From Clostridia bacterium (lineage in GTDB: Bacteria > Bacillota > Clostridia > Christensenellales > Borkfalkiaceae), in the NCBI GenBank assembly GCA_017507045.1, contig JAFWBP010000004.1, positions 1 through 55,291 on the forward strand: a stretch of 55,291 nucleotides of DNA, in the 5' to 3' direction. A model generated the notes under the pieces. That model was given only the letters and a program-made list of their open reading frames with translations, was not told the DNA's origin and made no database searches. Within the stretch, counting starts at the first letter, position 1. Every line of letters starts with the position of its first letter. Of the stretch, positions 38,590 through 48,149 are shown one piece after another. Position numbers and translations under genes: made by a program.

Positions 38590-39609
38590 ATGGAAGCTAC
38601 GGAAAACATCGTTTTAGAAGCGCAAGAAGAAGCGCAGGGGGCGGAGAGCTCTCGCGCACTCTACGAAATCAAAATGAAGTTTTTGGGGCGCACGGGTAAG
38701 GTGACGGCGCTCCTCAAGGGCATGCGCGAAATTCCGGCTAATGAGCGCCCCGCCTTTGGCAAGAAGGTGAATGATATCCGCGAAAAGCTGGAGGCCTTGT
38801 TTGCCGCGCTTGAGGAAAGAATGAAGGAAAAAGAGCTTGCAGAAAAGCTTGCCGGCGAGGAAATAGATGTAACCATGCCCGCAAGAAGGCACCAAAAAGG
38901 CGCGCTGCACCCCATCACGCGCACGAAGAGCGAGCTCATTGATATTTTTGCAGGCATGGGCTTTGAAGTGTTCGAGGGGCCGGAGATTGAGAACGAATAT
39001 TATAATTTCACCGCGCTCAATACGCCGGCCGATCATCCTGCGCGCGATATGCAAGATACCTTCTATATTACCGAGGAATTTCTTCTGCGCACGCAAACGA
39101 GTGCTGGGCAGATCCGCCTCATGGAGAAGAAAAAACCGCCAATCAAGATGCTCTCTCCCGGGAAAGTATTCCGCTCGGATGATGATGCAACCCACTCTCC
39201 CATGTTCCACCAGATGGAGGGGCTCGTTGTGGATAAGAACATTACGATGTGCGATCTGCAGGGCATGTTGAACGAATTTGCCCGTACCATGTTCGCGGAG
39301 AGCAGCAAAACGCGCCTTCGCCCTTCCTATTTCCCGTTTACCGAACCCTCGGTGGAGGTGGATGTAAGTTGCACTGCTTGCGGCGGCAAAGGCTGTTCGC
39401 TTTGCAAGGGAACGGGATGGATTGAGGTGCTCGGTGCAGGTATGGTGAACCGCCACGTTTTAGAAAACTGCGGCGTCGATCCCGATGAGTATACCGGCTT
39501 TGCCTTCGGCATGGGCATCGAGCGCATCGCAATGCTCAAGTACGGCATCAACCACATTCGTTCGTTCACGGAAAACGACGTGCGTTTCCTTGAGGAATTT
39601 AAGGATTAA
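38590..39609 (+). CDS. pheS: Phenylalanyl-tRNA synthetase alpha subunit
   Basis: A 339-residue class II subunit that carries the active site of the alpha2-beta2 enzyme. An N-terminal coiled coil (to about 85) contacts t[24 protein letters not shown] (split here at the F of the active-site entry) begins the catalytic domain; [18 protein letters not shown] (about 197-214) holds motif 2 and [15 protein letters not shown] (about 304-318) is motif 3. An insertion with two cysteine pairs (CTAC and CSLC, about 261-273) may bind zinc. AAGGAG lies before the ATG. Expression is controlled by the T-box. pheT follows after 39 bp. Confidence 0.98.
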   Translation: MEATENIVLEAQEEAQGAESSRALYEIKMKFLGRTGKVTALLKGMREIPANERPAFGKKVNDIREKLEALFAALEERMKEKELAEKLAGEEIDVTMPARRHQKGALHPITRTKSELIDIFAGMGFEVFEGPEIENEYYNFTALNTPADHPARDMQDTFYITEEFLLRTQTSAGQIRLMEKKKPPIKMLSPGKVFRSDDDATHSPMFHQMEGLVVDKNITMCDLQGMLNEFARTMFAESSKTRLRPSYFPFTEPSVEVDVSCTACGGKGCSLCKGTGWIEVLGAGMVNRHVLENCGVDPDEYTGFAFGMGIERIAMLKYGINHIRSFTENDVRFLEEFKD

Positions 39610-39648
39610 AGCATTCCGAATAAGCAGTTCGAAAACAGGAGTAAAAAT

Positions 39649-42048
39649 ATGAAAGCACCGCTTAGTTGGCTCAAAGAATACGTTGATATTGATATTTCCG
39701 CCGAAGCGCTTCAAGAAAAGCTCTTCTCGTGCGGATTCGAAGTAGAGGAACTGATCTTTCTCGGCAAGGACGTAACGAACGTCGTCGTTGGAAAAATTAT
39801 GAAATGCGAAAAGCACCCGGATGCAGATCGGCTTACCGTGTGCACCGTAGATTGCGGCGATCACGGCGTAAAGCAGATTTGTACTGCGGCAACGAACGTT
39901 TTCGAGGGGGCGGCCGTTCCCTGCGCGCTGGATGGCGCTACCGTTCTTCACGAGGGCGGCATACAAAAAATCAAAACGGGTAAATTGCGCGGCGTAACCT
40001 CTGAAGGAATGTTCTGCTCCGGGCAGGAACTTGGTATCAACGATGATTTCTACCCCGGTGCCGAGTTTGATGGTATCCTTATTCTTGAAGAGGGGGTGCC
40101 GCTCGGTGCGGATATTCGCCCGATCGTTGGAATCGATGATTGGGTGTTCGATATCGCCGTTACCGCCAACCGCCCTGATTGCCAAAGCATTTACGGAATT
40201 GCGCGCGAAGTTGCGGCGATCCTCAAAAAGCCCCTCCGTGCCTTCGGCGTATCGTATGAACGGCAGGAAACGGAGGTAGCCATTTCCGTAGAAGTGGAAG
40301 CGCCCACGCTTTGCCCGCGCTACGTTGGGCACTACGTAAAGGGCGTGAAGCTCAAAGAAAGCCCTCTTTGGATGAAACGCCGCCTTGCGCTCCTCGGGAT
40401 CCGCTCCATTAACAATATCGTGGATATCACCAATTACGTGCTGCTTGAGCTCGGGCAGCCCATGCACGCCTTTGATCGCAGTTTCCTTCGCGGAGATAAA
40501 ATCGTCGTTCGCTGTGCAAAGTCGGGCGAAAAGATCACAACGCTTGATAAAAAGGAATTTACTCTGCGATCTGAAAATCTTATGATTTGCGATGGCGAAG
40601 GTCCCGTGGCACTTGCGGGCATCATGGGCGGTTTGGATAGTGAGATCAAGGATTCGACGACGGAAGTTTTCTTCGAGGCAGCGAAGTTTGCGCGCGATAG
40701 CGTGAGAAAGACTTCTCGCGCGCTCGGCCAGCGCAGCGATTCCTCCGCCCGTTTCGAAAAGGGTGTGGATGCCTTCACGCCTGAAATTGCAATGGACCGT
40801 GCGCTACACCTCGTATATGAGCTCGGTTGCGGAATTCCTACTACTTATCGCGCCGATGCCTGCGCCGATCCTCTCGCGCCTCACACGGTTACGGCGAGCT
40901 ACGAAGCAATCAATTCCCTGCTCGGAATCGAAGTTCCAAAGGCGGAAGTGAATGCCATTTTGCAGCGCCTCGAATTCGATATTGCAGACATGGGTGCCAC
41001 ATTTACCGTCACGGTACCGTATTTCCGCGACGACGTAGAGGGCTGGCCCGATCTTGCGGAAGAAGTGATCCGCTCCTATGGCTACGAGCATATCGAGCCC
41101 ACCTTCTTGAAGGAGGCCTCCGTAACGCACGGAGGACTCACCTCTCAGCAAAAAGAAGAGCTTCATTTCAAGCAAACGCTTGCCGGCGAGGGCTATTTTG
41201 AGGCGCTCGGCTATTCCTTTTATTCCCCGAAGGATTTCGATCTTCTGCGCCTTCCTGCGGAGGCATCCGAGCGCAGAGCTGTAACGCTTAAGAATCCGCT
41301 TGGCGAGGATCTTTCCGTAATGCGGACGACGCTAACCCCTACCATGCTCGCGAACGTGGTGCGCAACGTGCGCCGCGGAAACGATAGCGGGCGACTCTTT
41401 GAGCTTGCAAACGTGTATCTTGCCGCGGAGCTCCCCTTAAAGGATTTGCCTGAAGAGAGAAAGCACGTTTCGATTGCACTCTGGGGGGAGGGGGACTTCT
41501 TCGATTTAAAGGGCGCCATTGAAGCGATCGCAGAGGCATTTGCCCTTAAATTTTCTTACGTACGCGGCACTAAGCCCTTCCTGCACCCAGGCGCAACGGC
41601 GCTTATCAAGCTGGGTGAAAAGGAGGTGGGCTGGATGGGAGAATTGCATCCCACCGTAGCCGAGGAGCTTGCGCTCGAAAAGGCGGTGTATCTTGCCGAG
41701 CTCGATTACGCGCTCCTTTCTAAGAAGTTCCGTAAGGGAATCGGCTATCGCCCCATTTCCAAGTTCCCCACTGTAAAGCGTGATCTTGCCGTTGTTGTGG
41801 AGGAAAAGGTAACGTGCGCGGAGTTGGAGGCTTGCATTCTCCGCGCGTGCAAGGCGGCGAAGCGAGCAGAGCTTTTCGATGTTTACCGCGATGCCCGTAT
41901 TGGGGAAGGTAAGAAGAGCATGGCGTTCCGCATCACCTTCGAGCCCGATCGAGCGGCCGAAAAACCGCTCTCTCCCGAAACGGTAGATGGATTTTTCCAT
42001 AAGATCGTTGGCAACTTAAAGCATAATCTGGGCGCAGAACTGCGATGA
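39649..42048 (+). CDS. pheT: Phenylalanyl-tRNA synthetase beta subunit
   Basis: A 799-residue subunit. An N-terminal tRNA-binding OB fold (MKCEKHPDADRLTVCTVDCG, about 48-67) is followed by the B3/B4 editing domain (AFGVSYERQ onward, about 200-370, with NNIVDITNYVLLELGQPMHA), the B5 domain (about 405-475) and a catalytic-like core. The C-terminal ferredoxin-like anticodon-binding domain begins near SKFPTVKRDLAVVVEEK (about 705). The protein edits Tyr-tRNA-Phe and supports catalysis by PheS. Length is normal. A Shine-Dalgarno sequence ACAGGAG is present upstream. Confidence 0.98.
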   Translation: MKAPLSWLKEYVDIDISAEALQEKLFSCGFEVEELIFLGKDVTNVVVGKIMKCEKHPDADRLTVCTVDCGDHGVKQICTAATNVFEGAAVPCALDGATVLHEGGIQKIKTGKLRGVTSEGMFCSGQELGINDDFYPGAEFDGILILEEGVPLGADIRPIVGIDDWVFDIAVTANRPDCQSIYGIAREVAAILKKPLRAFGVSYERQETEVAISVEVEAPTLCPRYVGHYVKGVKLKESPLWMKRRLALLGIRSINNIVDITNYVLLELGQPMHAFDRSFLRGDKIVVRCAKSGEKITTLDKKEFTLRSENLMICDGEGPVALAGIMGGLDSEIKDSTTEVFFEAAKFARDSVRKTSRALGQRSDSSARFEKGVDAFTPEIAMDRALHLVYELGCGIPTTYRADACADPLAPHTVTASYEAINSLLGIEVPKAEVNAILQRLEFDIADMGATFTVTVPYFRDDVEGWPDLAEEVIRSYGYEHIEPTFLKEASVTHGGLTSQQKEELHFKQTLAGEGYFEALGYSFYSPKDFDLLRLPAEASERRAVTLKNPLGEDLSVMRTTLTPTMLANVVRNVRRGNDSGRLFELANVYLAAELPLKDLPEERKHVSIALWGEGDFFDLKGAIEAIAEAFALKFSYVRGTKPFLHPGATALIKLGEKEVGWMGELHPTVAEELALEKAVYLAELDYALLSKKFRKGIGYRPISKFPTVKRDLAVVVEEKVTCAELEACILRACKAAKRAELFDVYRDARIGEGKKSMAFRITFEPDRAAEKPLSPETVDGFFHKIVGNLKHNLGAELR

Positions 42049-42060
42049 GTGGAGCGCATA

Positions 42061-42318
42061 ATGAGCAATAAAAACGTTTATGAAGACCGCGAAGAAAGGC
42101 GGCAGCAAAACCTTGAGCGACACACGGTTATTTGCCCGAACTGCGGAAATCCCACGCTCGATCATATGACGGAATGCCCCAAATGCAAGGGCAGGCTGAA
42201 GCCGGCCGTCTATCAACCGCTCTCCGATGAGCGGATCAAAAAGATACGCATCATCACCTATACGATTGGTGCAATTATCACGATCGGCGTTTTCGTGTGG
42301 ATGATCTTTTTCCGCTGA
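42061..42318 (+). CDS. Small zinc-ribbon membrane protein
   Basis: An 85-residue protein. A zinc ribbon with two CxxC knuckles (CPNC at about 29-32 and CPKC at about 43-46) is followed by a membrane helix (IITYTIGAIITIGVFVWMIFF) at the C terminus. It should be tail-anchored with the ribbon in the cytoplasm. The ATG at 42061 has TGGAG at a good distance; a GTG four codons upstream (42049) directly after the pheT stop is the alternative. It is probably co-transcribed with pheST (12-bp gap). The function is unknown. Confidence 0.8.
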   Translation: MSNKNVYEDREERRQQNLERHTVICPNCGNPTLDHMTECPKCKGRLKPAVYQPLSDERIKKIRIITYTIGAIITIGVFVWMIFFR

Positions 42319-42383
42319 GGGCAGATCCTCTTAATGCGGAGCGTAATGTTATATTAGGAAAACAAAAAACATTGCCTATATTC

Positions 42384-42398
42384 GGGCATGGGTATGCC
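42384..42398 (+). repeat. Second copy of the GGGCATGGGTATGCC element
   Basis: These fifteen bases are identical to the core of the ATPase leader hairpin at 25208-25225. Here they lie 47 bp before the tex start, between a possible -35 (TTGCCT, 42372) and a TGCCATAAT that may serve as an extended -10. A chance match of this length in 55 kb cannot be excluded. Confidence 0.3.
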
Positions 42399-42444
42399 AT
42401 AATCGCTCTCAATTTAACAAAGAGGGCACAGGATAGGAGAAAAT

Positions 42445-44628
42445 ATGCCTACAATCGCACAAACACTGGCAAAAGAACTTGGGAAATCGGAGGAACACGT
42501 TCAGAACGTGATCACCCTCCTCGATGAAGGGAACACGGTGCCCTTCATCGCGCGTTACCGCAAGGAGATGCACGGCACGATGGATGATCAAACCATCCGC
42601 ACGCTTGCCGATCGCTTGCAGTATTTGAGAAATCTCGAAGCGAGAAAGGCGGAGGTAAAAAACTCCATCGAAACGCAGGGCAAACTCACCGAAGAGCTTG
42701 CCGCCGCGATCGATAACGCCGTAACGCTTGCCGAGGTGGAGGATCTGTACCGCCCCTATAAGCAAAAGCGCAGAACGCGTGCAACGATTGCAAAGGAGAA
42801 GGGGCTGGAACCGCTTGCAGAGCTTCTCTTCAAGCAGGAGTCCACTTGCCCCGTACCCGAAGAGGAAGCGATAAAATACGTTGATCCCGAGAAGAAGGTA
42901 GAAACGGTGGAGGCGGCGCTCGCAGGCGCAAGTGATATCATCGCAGAATGGATCTCCGATGACGCAGAAGTTCGCAAGCATCTCCGCGCCCTCTTCGTGC
43001 AATGTGCAGACGTGGTTTCCTGTGCGGCGAAAAAGAATCCGGGGGACTCGGTTTACCGCAATTATTACACATTCGTTTCACCCGTTTGCAAGGTGCAGGG
43101 GCACCAGGTGCTTGCCTTCAATCGCGGCGAGAGGGAAGAAGTGCTCAAGGTGGGTATTGATATGAACCGCGACGCAGCACTGAACGTGGTGAAGCGCTAC
43201 ACGGTGAAAAGGCCCAAGGGCAACGCAACGGCGTTCGTTGAGAGTGCGGCAGAGGATGCATACGATCGGCTCATCTTCCCCTCCGTGGAGCGCGAAATCC
43301 GCTCCATGCTCACCGATTCGGCTTGCGAGGGGGCGATCGGGCAGTTTGCACTCAACTTAAAGCCGCTTCTCATGCAGCCGCCTGTGAAAGGTTTCGTTAC
43401 GATGGGGCTCGATCCGGGCTACCGCATGGGCTGTAAGGTTGCCGTGGTAGACGGTACGGGCAAGGTGCTTGATACAACAGTCGTTTATCCAACTTTCGGT
43501 GACAGAAAAAAGCAGGAATGCATTGAAATCCTCACGCGCCTCATCAAGCGCCACAAGGTGCAACATATTGCGATCGGCAACGGTACGGCAAGCCGCGAAA
43601 CCGAGCAAATGACGGTTGAGCTCATCGGTGGGCTCGGGCATGGTAGCGGCGTTTCGTATGCAATCGTGAACGAAGCGGGTGCTTCCGTGTATTCAGCTTC
43701 CCCGCTTGCGGCGAAGGAATTCCCCGATTTCGATGTAAATCTCCGCTCTGCAGTTTCCATTGCAAGAAGATTGCAAGATCCGCTCGCCGAGCTCGTTAAA
43801 ATAGATCCCAAATCCATCGGCGTGGGGCAGTATCAGCACGATATGCCCGAAAAGCGCCTTTCCGAAACGCTTGGCGGCGTTGTAGAAGATTGCGTGAACG
43901 CCGTTGGGGTAGATGTAAACACGGCCTCCGCGCCTCTGCTTGCCCGCGTTTCCGGGCTCAATGCCGGCGTTGCAAGCAATATCGTAAAGTACCGTGAAGA
44001 AAACGGTGCTTTCACCTCGCGTAGGCAGATCATCAAAGTTCCCAAGCTGGGCGAGAAGGCGTTCGAGCAGTGCGCAGGCTTTTTGCGTGTGCCCGAGAGT
44101 AAGAACGTGCTCGATAACACCGCCGTTCACCCCGAGAGCTACGAGGCGGCAAAAAAATTGCTTGATTTATGCGGTTATACGGAGAAGGACGTGCGCGCCG
44201 GCAACCTCACGGAGCTACGCGCGCGAATGAAGGCGTACGGCGAGGCAAAGCTCGCCAAAGAGTGCGGCGTAGGAGTTCCCACGTTGAACGACGTAGCAAC
44301 CGAGCTCATGAAGCCGGGCCGCGACCCGCGCGACGAGCTTCCTGCCCCCGTTCTCAGAACGGACGTGCTCGAAATTAAAGATTTAAAGCCCGGTATGGAA
44401 TTGAAGGGTACGGTGCGCAACGTTATTGATTTCGGTGCATTCGTGGATATCGGCGTTCATCAGGATGGCCTCGTACACATCTCCCAGATTGCCGATCGCT
44501 ATATCCGGCATCCCTCCGAAGTGGTTGCGGTGGGGGATATCGTTACCGTGTGGGTGCTTGAGGTGGATGAGCGGAAGAACCGCATTTCTCTTACTATGCG
44601 GAAAGATAAAGTGAAGAAGAATGCATAA
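42445..44628 (+). CDS. tex: Tex family RNA-binding transcription accessory protein
   Basis: A 727-residue protein of the Tex/YqgF group (bacterial Spt6-like). The N-terminal Tex domain contains LDEGNTVPFIARYRKEMHG (about 26-44), the signature of the family. The YqgF (RuvC-like) domain begins at VTMGLDPGYRMGCKVAVVDG (about 318-337), a helix-hairpin-helix region with VNTASAPLLARVSGL lies near 490, and an S1 RNA-binding domain (GMELKGTVRNVIDFGAFVDI, about 651-670) ends the protein. It acts on transcription or RNA in the cytoplasm. A GGATAGGAG lies before the ATG. A bidirectional terminator follows. Confidence 0.97.
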   Translation: MPTIAQTLAKELGKSEEHVQNVITLLDEGNTVPFIARYRKEMHGTMDDQTIRTLADRLQYLRNLEARKAEVKNSIETQGKLTEELAAAIDNAVTLAEVEDLYRPYKQKRRTRATIAKEKGLEPLAELLFKQESTCPVPEEEAIKYVDPEKKVETVEAALAGASDIIAEWISDDAEVRKHLRALFVQCADVVSCAAKKNPGDSVYRNYYTFVSPVCKVQGHQVLAFNRGEREEVLKVGIDMNRDAALNVVKRYTVKRPKGNATAFVESAAEDAYDRLIFPSVEREIRSMLTDSACEGAIGQFALNLKPLLMQPPVKGFVTMGLDPGYRMGCKVAVVDGTGKVLDTTVVYPTFGDRKKQECIEILTRLIKRHKVQHIAIGNGTASRETEQMTVELIGGLGHGSGVSYAIVNEAGASVYSASPLAAKEFPDFDVNLRSAVSIARRLQDPLAELVKIDPKSIGVGQYQHDMPEKRLSETLGGVVEDCVNAVGVDVNTASAPLLARVSGLNAGVASNIVKYREENGAFTSRRQIIKVPKLGEKAFEQCAGFLRVPESKNVLDNTAVHPESYEAAKKLLDLCGYTEKDVRAGNLTELRARMKAYGEAKLAKECGVGVPTLNDVATELMKPGRDPRDELPAPVLRTDVLEIKDLKPGMELKGTVRNVIDFGAFVDIGVHQDGLVHISQIADRYIRHPSEVVAVGDIVTVWVLEVDERKNRISLTMRKDKVKKNA

Positions 44629-44669
44629 CAGTATGTTTCTGCGCTGAAGGAAATCTTCCGAACAGCAAA

Positions 44670-44704
44670 AAAACAGCCTCTTGAAGAGGCTGTTTTGCTT
44701 TTTT
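44670..44704. terminator. Bidirectional terminator between tex and the purine permease
   Basis: An 11-bp perfect stem (44670-44680 with 44686-44696), flanked on the left by AGCAAAA and on the right by GCTTTTTT. The genes on both sides converge on it. Confidence 0.93.
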
Positions 44705-44716
44705 CGTATCAGTTCA

Positions 44717-46255
44717 TTAGGTGAAAATGAACGTGAGAAGGAAGAGTGCGCCAATCACATAGGTGGGGATGGTGATCTCCTTAATCTTACCCGTGCAGAG
44801 CATCACGATAATGTAAGCAACGATACCGATACCGATACCCTTTGCAATCGAATAGCCGAGCAGCATTACGATGAAGGTAAGGAAGCCAACGATTGCTTCA
44901 GCCGCATCCGTCCAATCGATATTGGTAACGGAGGTGAGCATGAGCACGCCTACCCAGATGAGTGCGGTTGCCGTTGCTGCGCCGGGAATGAGCTGAGCGA
45001 TGGGGGAAAGGAACATTGCGAGGAAGAAGAGGGCGCCCGTCGTGAAGGCGGTGAGGCCCGTCTTGCCGCCTGCAGCAACGCCGGCGGAGGATTCCACGAA
45101 CGTCGTAACGGTGGAGGTGCCGGCAACTGCGCCAACGCAGGTTGCGATGGAATCAGCAAGCATCATTCTTTCCATGCGAATGGGTGTTCCGTTCTCATCG
45201 AGAAGGTTGCCCTTCGAGCATGCGCCGTAGAGGGTGCCGATCGTATCGAACATATCGATCATGCAGAGGGAAAGTGCAGAGGTAAGAAGCACGATGATGA
45301 GTGCGCCGGGTTCCATGTTAAATACGAAGCCTTCCACAAACACCTGACCAACTGCCTGCGTGCCCCAATCGCCGAATGCAGAGAAGGGATTGAAGGAGAA
45401 GGTTGCGCCGATCTGCTCGAAGATGCCGAGGCAGGCCGCATCGCTCCAAGCGCAGCCAAGGCCGGCGAGTGCATAGTAGAGAACCGCAGTACCGAGAATG
45501 CCCCAAAGGATCGCGCCCTTCACATTCTTCTTGCTCATAATTGCAATTGCGATTACGCCGAGAATGGCAACGAGCGGAGCAATGATCGCGCCGTAGGAGA
45601 AGCCGTCTGCGAGTACGTTGAAGGAAACGAAGGTTACGAGGGTGGAGCCTTCATCAACGATGATACCTGCGTTCTGCATGCCGATGAAGGCAATGAAGAG
45701 GCCGATACCAACGGGGATGGCGTGGCGAACTGCTTTCGGAATCGCCTCGAAGATCTTCTTTCTAAGCCCCGTTGCGGTGAGGATAAGGAAGATAACGCCA
45801 TCGATGAGCGTGAACACCATGCAGTTTGCATAGGTAAGCCCGCTGTAGCTGAGAAGCAGGGTGTAAACGATGAACGCGTTAATACCCATACCCGAAGCTT
45901 GGGCAAGAGGCATCTTGGCGAGGAACGCCATGAGCATGGTGCCTGCAATCGCGCCGATCGCCGTTGCGATGTATGCCGCGCCGTAGGAAAGGCCAACCCA
46001 AGGCTCCGAGAACATTCCCGCGTTTACCATGAGGATGTAAACCATCGCCATGAACGTTGTAAGGCCGGCGATCATCTCCGCCTTGAAGTTGGAGCCTGCC
46101 GCGGTAACGCCGAAGAACTTATCGACTTTCCCGAGGAACCCCGTGTGTTTCGGCTCGGCTACTTCTGCTTCAGTTTCAGCTGCTGCAGGAGCGGCGCTTT
46201 CTTCCTCAGGCATTGCAGTTTCCTGCTCCTGAGGAATCATGTTGTTTTCTTCCAT
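44717..46255 (-). CDS. AzgA-like purine permease (NCS2 superfamily)
   Basis: A 512-residue transporter with about 13-14 membrane helices. Signatures of the AzgA (hypoxanthine/guanine/adenine) group include EMIAGLTTFMAMVYILMVN (about 60-78), the MPLAQASGMGINAF loop and MIDMFDTIGTLYGACSKGN, which lies in the second half. A charged Glu/Ala-rich N-terminal tail (to about 35) is an extension. The ATG at 46255 is preceded by GGAGG; the frame is open four codons further to a TTG, but that would remove the ribosome binding site. It is divergent from prmA. No purine riboswitch is seen in its short leader. Confidence 0.92.
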   Translation of the reverse strand: MEENNMIPQEQETAMPEEESAAPAAAETEAEVAEPKHTGFLGKVDKFFGVTAAGSNFKAEMIAGLTTFMAMVYILMVNAGMFSEPWVGLSYGAAYIATAIGAIAGTMLMAFLAKMPLAQASGMGINAFIVYTLLLSYSGLTYANCMVFTLIDGVIFLILTATGLRKKIFEAIPKAVRHAIPVGIGLFIAFIGMQNAGIIVDEGSTLVTFVSFNVLADGFSYGAIIAPLVAILGVIAIAIMSKKNVKGAILWGILGTAVLYYALAGLGCAWSDAACLGIFEQIGATFSFNPFSAFGDWGTQAVGQVFVEGFVFNMEPGALIIVLLTSALSLCMIDMFDTIGTLYGACSKGNLLDENGTPIRMERMMLADSIATCVGAVAGTSTVTTFVESSAGVAAGGKTGLTAFTTGALFFLAMFLSPIAQLIPGAATATALIWVGVLMLTSVTNIDWTDAAEAIVGFLTFIVMLLGYSIAKGIGIGIVAYIIVMLCTGKIKEITIPTYVIGALFLLTFIFT

Positions 46256-46287
46256 AAGTACCTCCAAAAATTTCTTTTGTTGATAGC

Positions 46288-46316
46288 ATTATAACACGGT
46301 CTTTACAAACCGTCAA
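46288..46316 (-). promoter_or_regulatory. Promoter of the purine permease
   Basis: On the minus strand: TTGACG (46316-46311), a 17-bp spacer and TATAAT (46293-46288), about 33 bp before the ATG. Confidence 0.88.
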
Positions 46317-46435
46317 TATATAAGGAATAAAAAATCATAAATTTTTATGACAATATTGTAATAAATGGGTGTGCGAACCCCCTTTTCCTTACGTTGGCGC
46401 TACAGGCGTTGAGAAAAGCCTCCCGCAAAAATCTC

Positions 46436-46464
46436 TTGACTTTTCCGTTCACCCATTTTATAAT
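46436..46464 (+). promoter_or_regulatory. Promoter producing leaderless prmA mRNA
   Basis: TTGACT (46436-46441), a 17-bp spacer, TATAAT (46459-46464), six bases (aagagc) and the ATG at 46471. The expected start of transcription is the A of the ATG. The geometry is identical to that at 2681-2716. Confidence 0.85.
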
Positions 46465-46470
46465 AAGAGC

Positions 46471-47409
46471 ATGAAATATATCGAACTTACAATCCGCACG
46501 ACGAGCGAAGCCAGCGAGCTCGTTGCAGACGTTTTATGGAATTACACCGAGGGCGGCGTAGCCGTTTCGGATAGCGCCGATATCATCGCCCTGCAATCGG
46601 GGAAGATGGGCATCTATTGGGATTATCTCGATGAGAGCTTGCAGAAGGTGCAAAGCGAAGTACTCGTGAAGGCGTTTTTGGAGCCTGCGGCAGAAGGGGA
46701 TATCGCAAAGATCATGCGCGAGCTCCACGCCATGGCAGGGCGTGCAGAAGGTGCAATTGCATTCGGCACGCTAGAAGAAACGCGCCGTGAGATTGATGGC
46801 GACGATTGGATCGAGATCTGGAAGAAGCACTTCCGCCCCATTCCGCTGGGAAGGATCACCGTCGTGCCTGAGTGGATCGAGTACGAAAAGAAGCCGGCAG
46901 AAGAGATCGTATTGCTCGATTCCAATATGGCGTTCGGCACGGGCGAGCATGAAACCACATCGATGTGCGTGGAACTTTTGCAAAAATACCTCAAAGAGGG
47001 GGATACGGTGCTTGACGTTGGTTGCGGAAGCGGCATTTTGGGAATTTCCGCGGCAAAGCTGGGCGCCGATCGTTGCTACCTCACGGATATTGATGAAATT
47101 GCCGTATTAAGCAGCCGCCACAACGCGGAAAAGAACGGCGTTTCGCAAAAAATCACCGTAGCACAAACCGATCTCGTTGAGGGATTCAACGTGAAAGCCG
47201 ATCTCATTCTCGCCAACATCACGGCGGAAATTCTCGTCCGCCTAGCGCCCGCCATTCCTCGCCACTTAAAAGAGGGCGGAAGCGTGATCCTTTCCGGCAT
47301 CATTCGCGAGCGAAAAGAACTCGTGAAGGAAGCATTCGCTGCGGAGGGGCTTACCATCGTAATGGAAGTAAACAAGGGCGATTGGTTCGCACTGGCTCTA
47401 AAAAAGTGA
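46471..47409 (+). CDS. prmA: Ribosomal protein L11 methyltransferase
   Basis: A 312-residue SAM-dependent methyltransferase that trimethylates ribosomal protein L11. An N-terminal L11-recognition domain (MKYIELTIRTTSEASELVAD) is joined to the catalytic domain. There AFGTGEHETTSMCVELLQKY (about 152-171) and VLDVGCGSGILGISAAKLGA (about 178-197) are the family signatures and LILANITAEILVRLAP (about 250) holds the NPPF-like position. The start is fixed by the family N terminus; no Shine-Dalgarno sequence is present and the -10 box is 6 nt away. It leads prmA-rsmE-mtaB-hit, an order shared with B. subtilis downstream of dnaJ; dnaKJ is not present here. Confidence 0.97.
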   Translation: MKYIELTIRTTSEASELVADVLWNYTEGGVAVSDSADIIALQSGKMGIYWDYLDESLQKVQSEVLVKAFLEPAAEGDIAKIMRELHAMAGRAEGAIAFGTLEETRREIDGDDWIEIWKKHFRPIPLGRITVVPEWIEYEKKPAEEIVLLDSNMAFGTGEHETTSMCVELLQKYLKEGDTVLDVGCGSGILGISAAKLGADRCYLTDIDEIAVLSSRHNAEKNGVSQKITVAQTDLVEGFNVKADLILANITAEILVRLAPAIPRHLKEGGSVILSGIIRERKELVKEAFAAEGLTIVMEVNKGDWFALALKK

Positions 47410-47432
47410 GTTGAGAAATAGAAGGATTTAGT

Positions 47433-48149
47433 ATGTCTACTCCCAAGCGTTTTTTCATCGAAGAAATATCGGAAGAAGTCGCCCTCGAGGGTGATGAATT
47501 TCGGCATGCAAAGAGCGTGCTCCGCCTTCGCGAGGGGGATGAAGTAACCCTCCTTGATGGCAGCGGTAAGGAATATGCGGCAATCGTCGCCCGCGTTGAA
47601 AAGGCGCGCCTTTTGCTCCACGTTACAGGGGAACATACGTCCGATCGGGAGCCCATGTCTGAGATCTGCCTTCTTATCGGGCTCTTGAAGGGGGATAAAA
47701 CGGAGCTTGTGGTGCAGAAGGCAACCGAGCTTGGCGTGAGCCGTATCCTCGTGTTTTCCTCACGCTACGTGGCGGCGTACATGAATGGCAACAAGCTGGA
47801 GCGGCTCAACCGCGTTGCGCACGAGGCGGCAAAGCAGTGTCTTCGGGCAAAATCGCCGGCCGTAGAATATTTCGAAACCTTAGAGAGCGCCTTAAGGGCG
47901 GCGGCACACTGCGAGAGCAAGCTCTTTGCTTGTGAGTTCCTCACCGAAAACGAAGGCAGCATGACCATGCCTGCGGGCTCCTGCGCGCTCGTGATCGGTA
48001 GTGAGGGCGGTTTTTCGGAAGAGGAATTTGCGCTTGCGCAATCGCTCGGCTATAAAGGTATTACGCTCGGCAAGCGCATTTTGCGTGCGGAGACAGCCGC
48101 CATTGCGGCGCTCGCCGTTGTAGCGCACGCCATGGGAGAGCTGGGATGA
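47433..48149 (+). CDS. rsmE: 16S rRNA (uracil-1498-N3)-methyltransferase RsmE
   Basis: A 238-residue SPOUT (trefoil-knot) methyltransferase. An N-terminal PUA-like domain (RFFIEEISEEVALEGDEFRH) is followed by LLKGDKTELVVQKATELGV (about 88-106) and the SAM-binding knot IGSEGGFSEEEF (about 188-199) and LGKRILRAETAAI (about 212-224). It methylates U1498 of 16S rRNA. The stop overlaps the mtaB start by 4 bp (ATGA). Confidence 0.97.
   Translation: MSTPKRFFIEEISEEVALEGDEFRHAKSVLRLREGDEVTLLDGSGKEYAAIVARVEKARLLLHVTGEHTSDREPMSEICLLIGLLKGDKTELVVQKATELGVSRILVFSSRYVAAYMNGNKLERLNRVAHEAAKQCLRAKSPAVEYFETLESALRAAAHCESKLFACEFLTENEGSMTMPAGSCALVIGSEGGFSEEEFALAQSLGYKGITLGKRILRAETAAIAALAVVAHAMGELG

Noticed and set aside
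39460..40467. 335-codon minus-strand frame opposite pheS/pheT
   Set aside because: Lies across two certain genes and has no start signals.
46256..46287. Purine riboswitch before the permease
   Set aside because: The leader is only about 30 nt long between the -10 box and the start codon, too short for a riboswitch.
44681..46294. 537-codon plus-strand frame opposite the purine permease
   Set aside because: Codon-aligned antisense shadow of a clear 512-residue transporter; the composition (Cys, Glu, His-rich) is not protein-like and it runs through a terminator.
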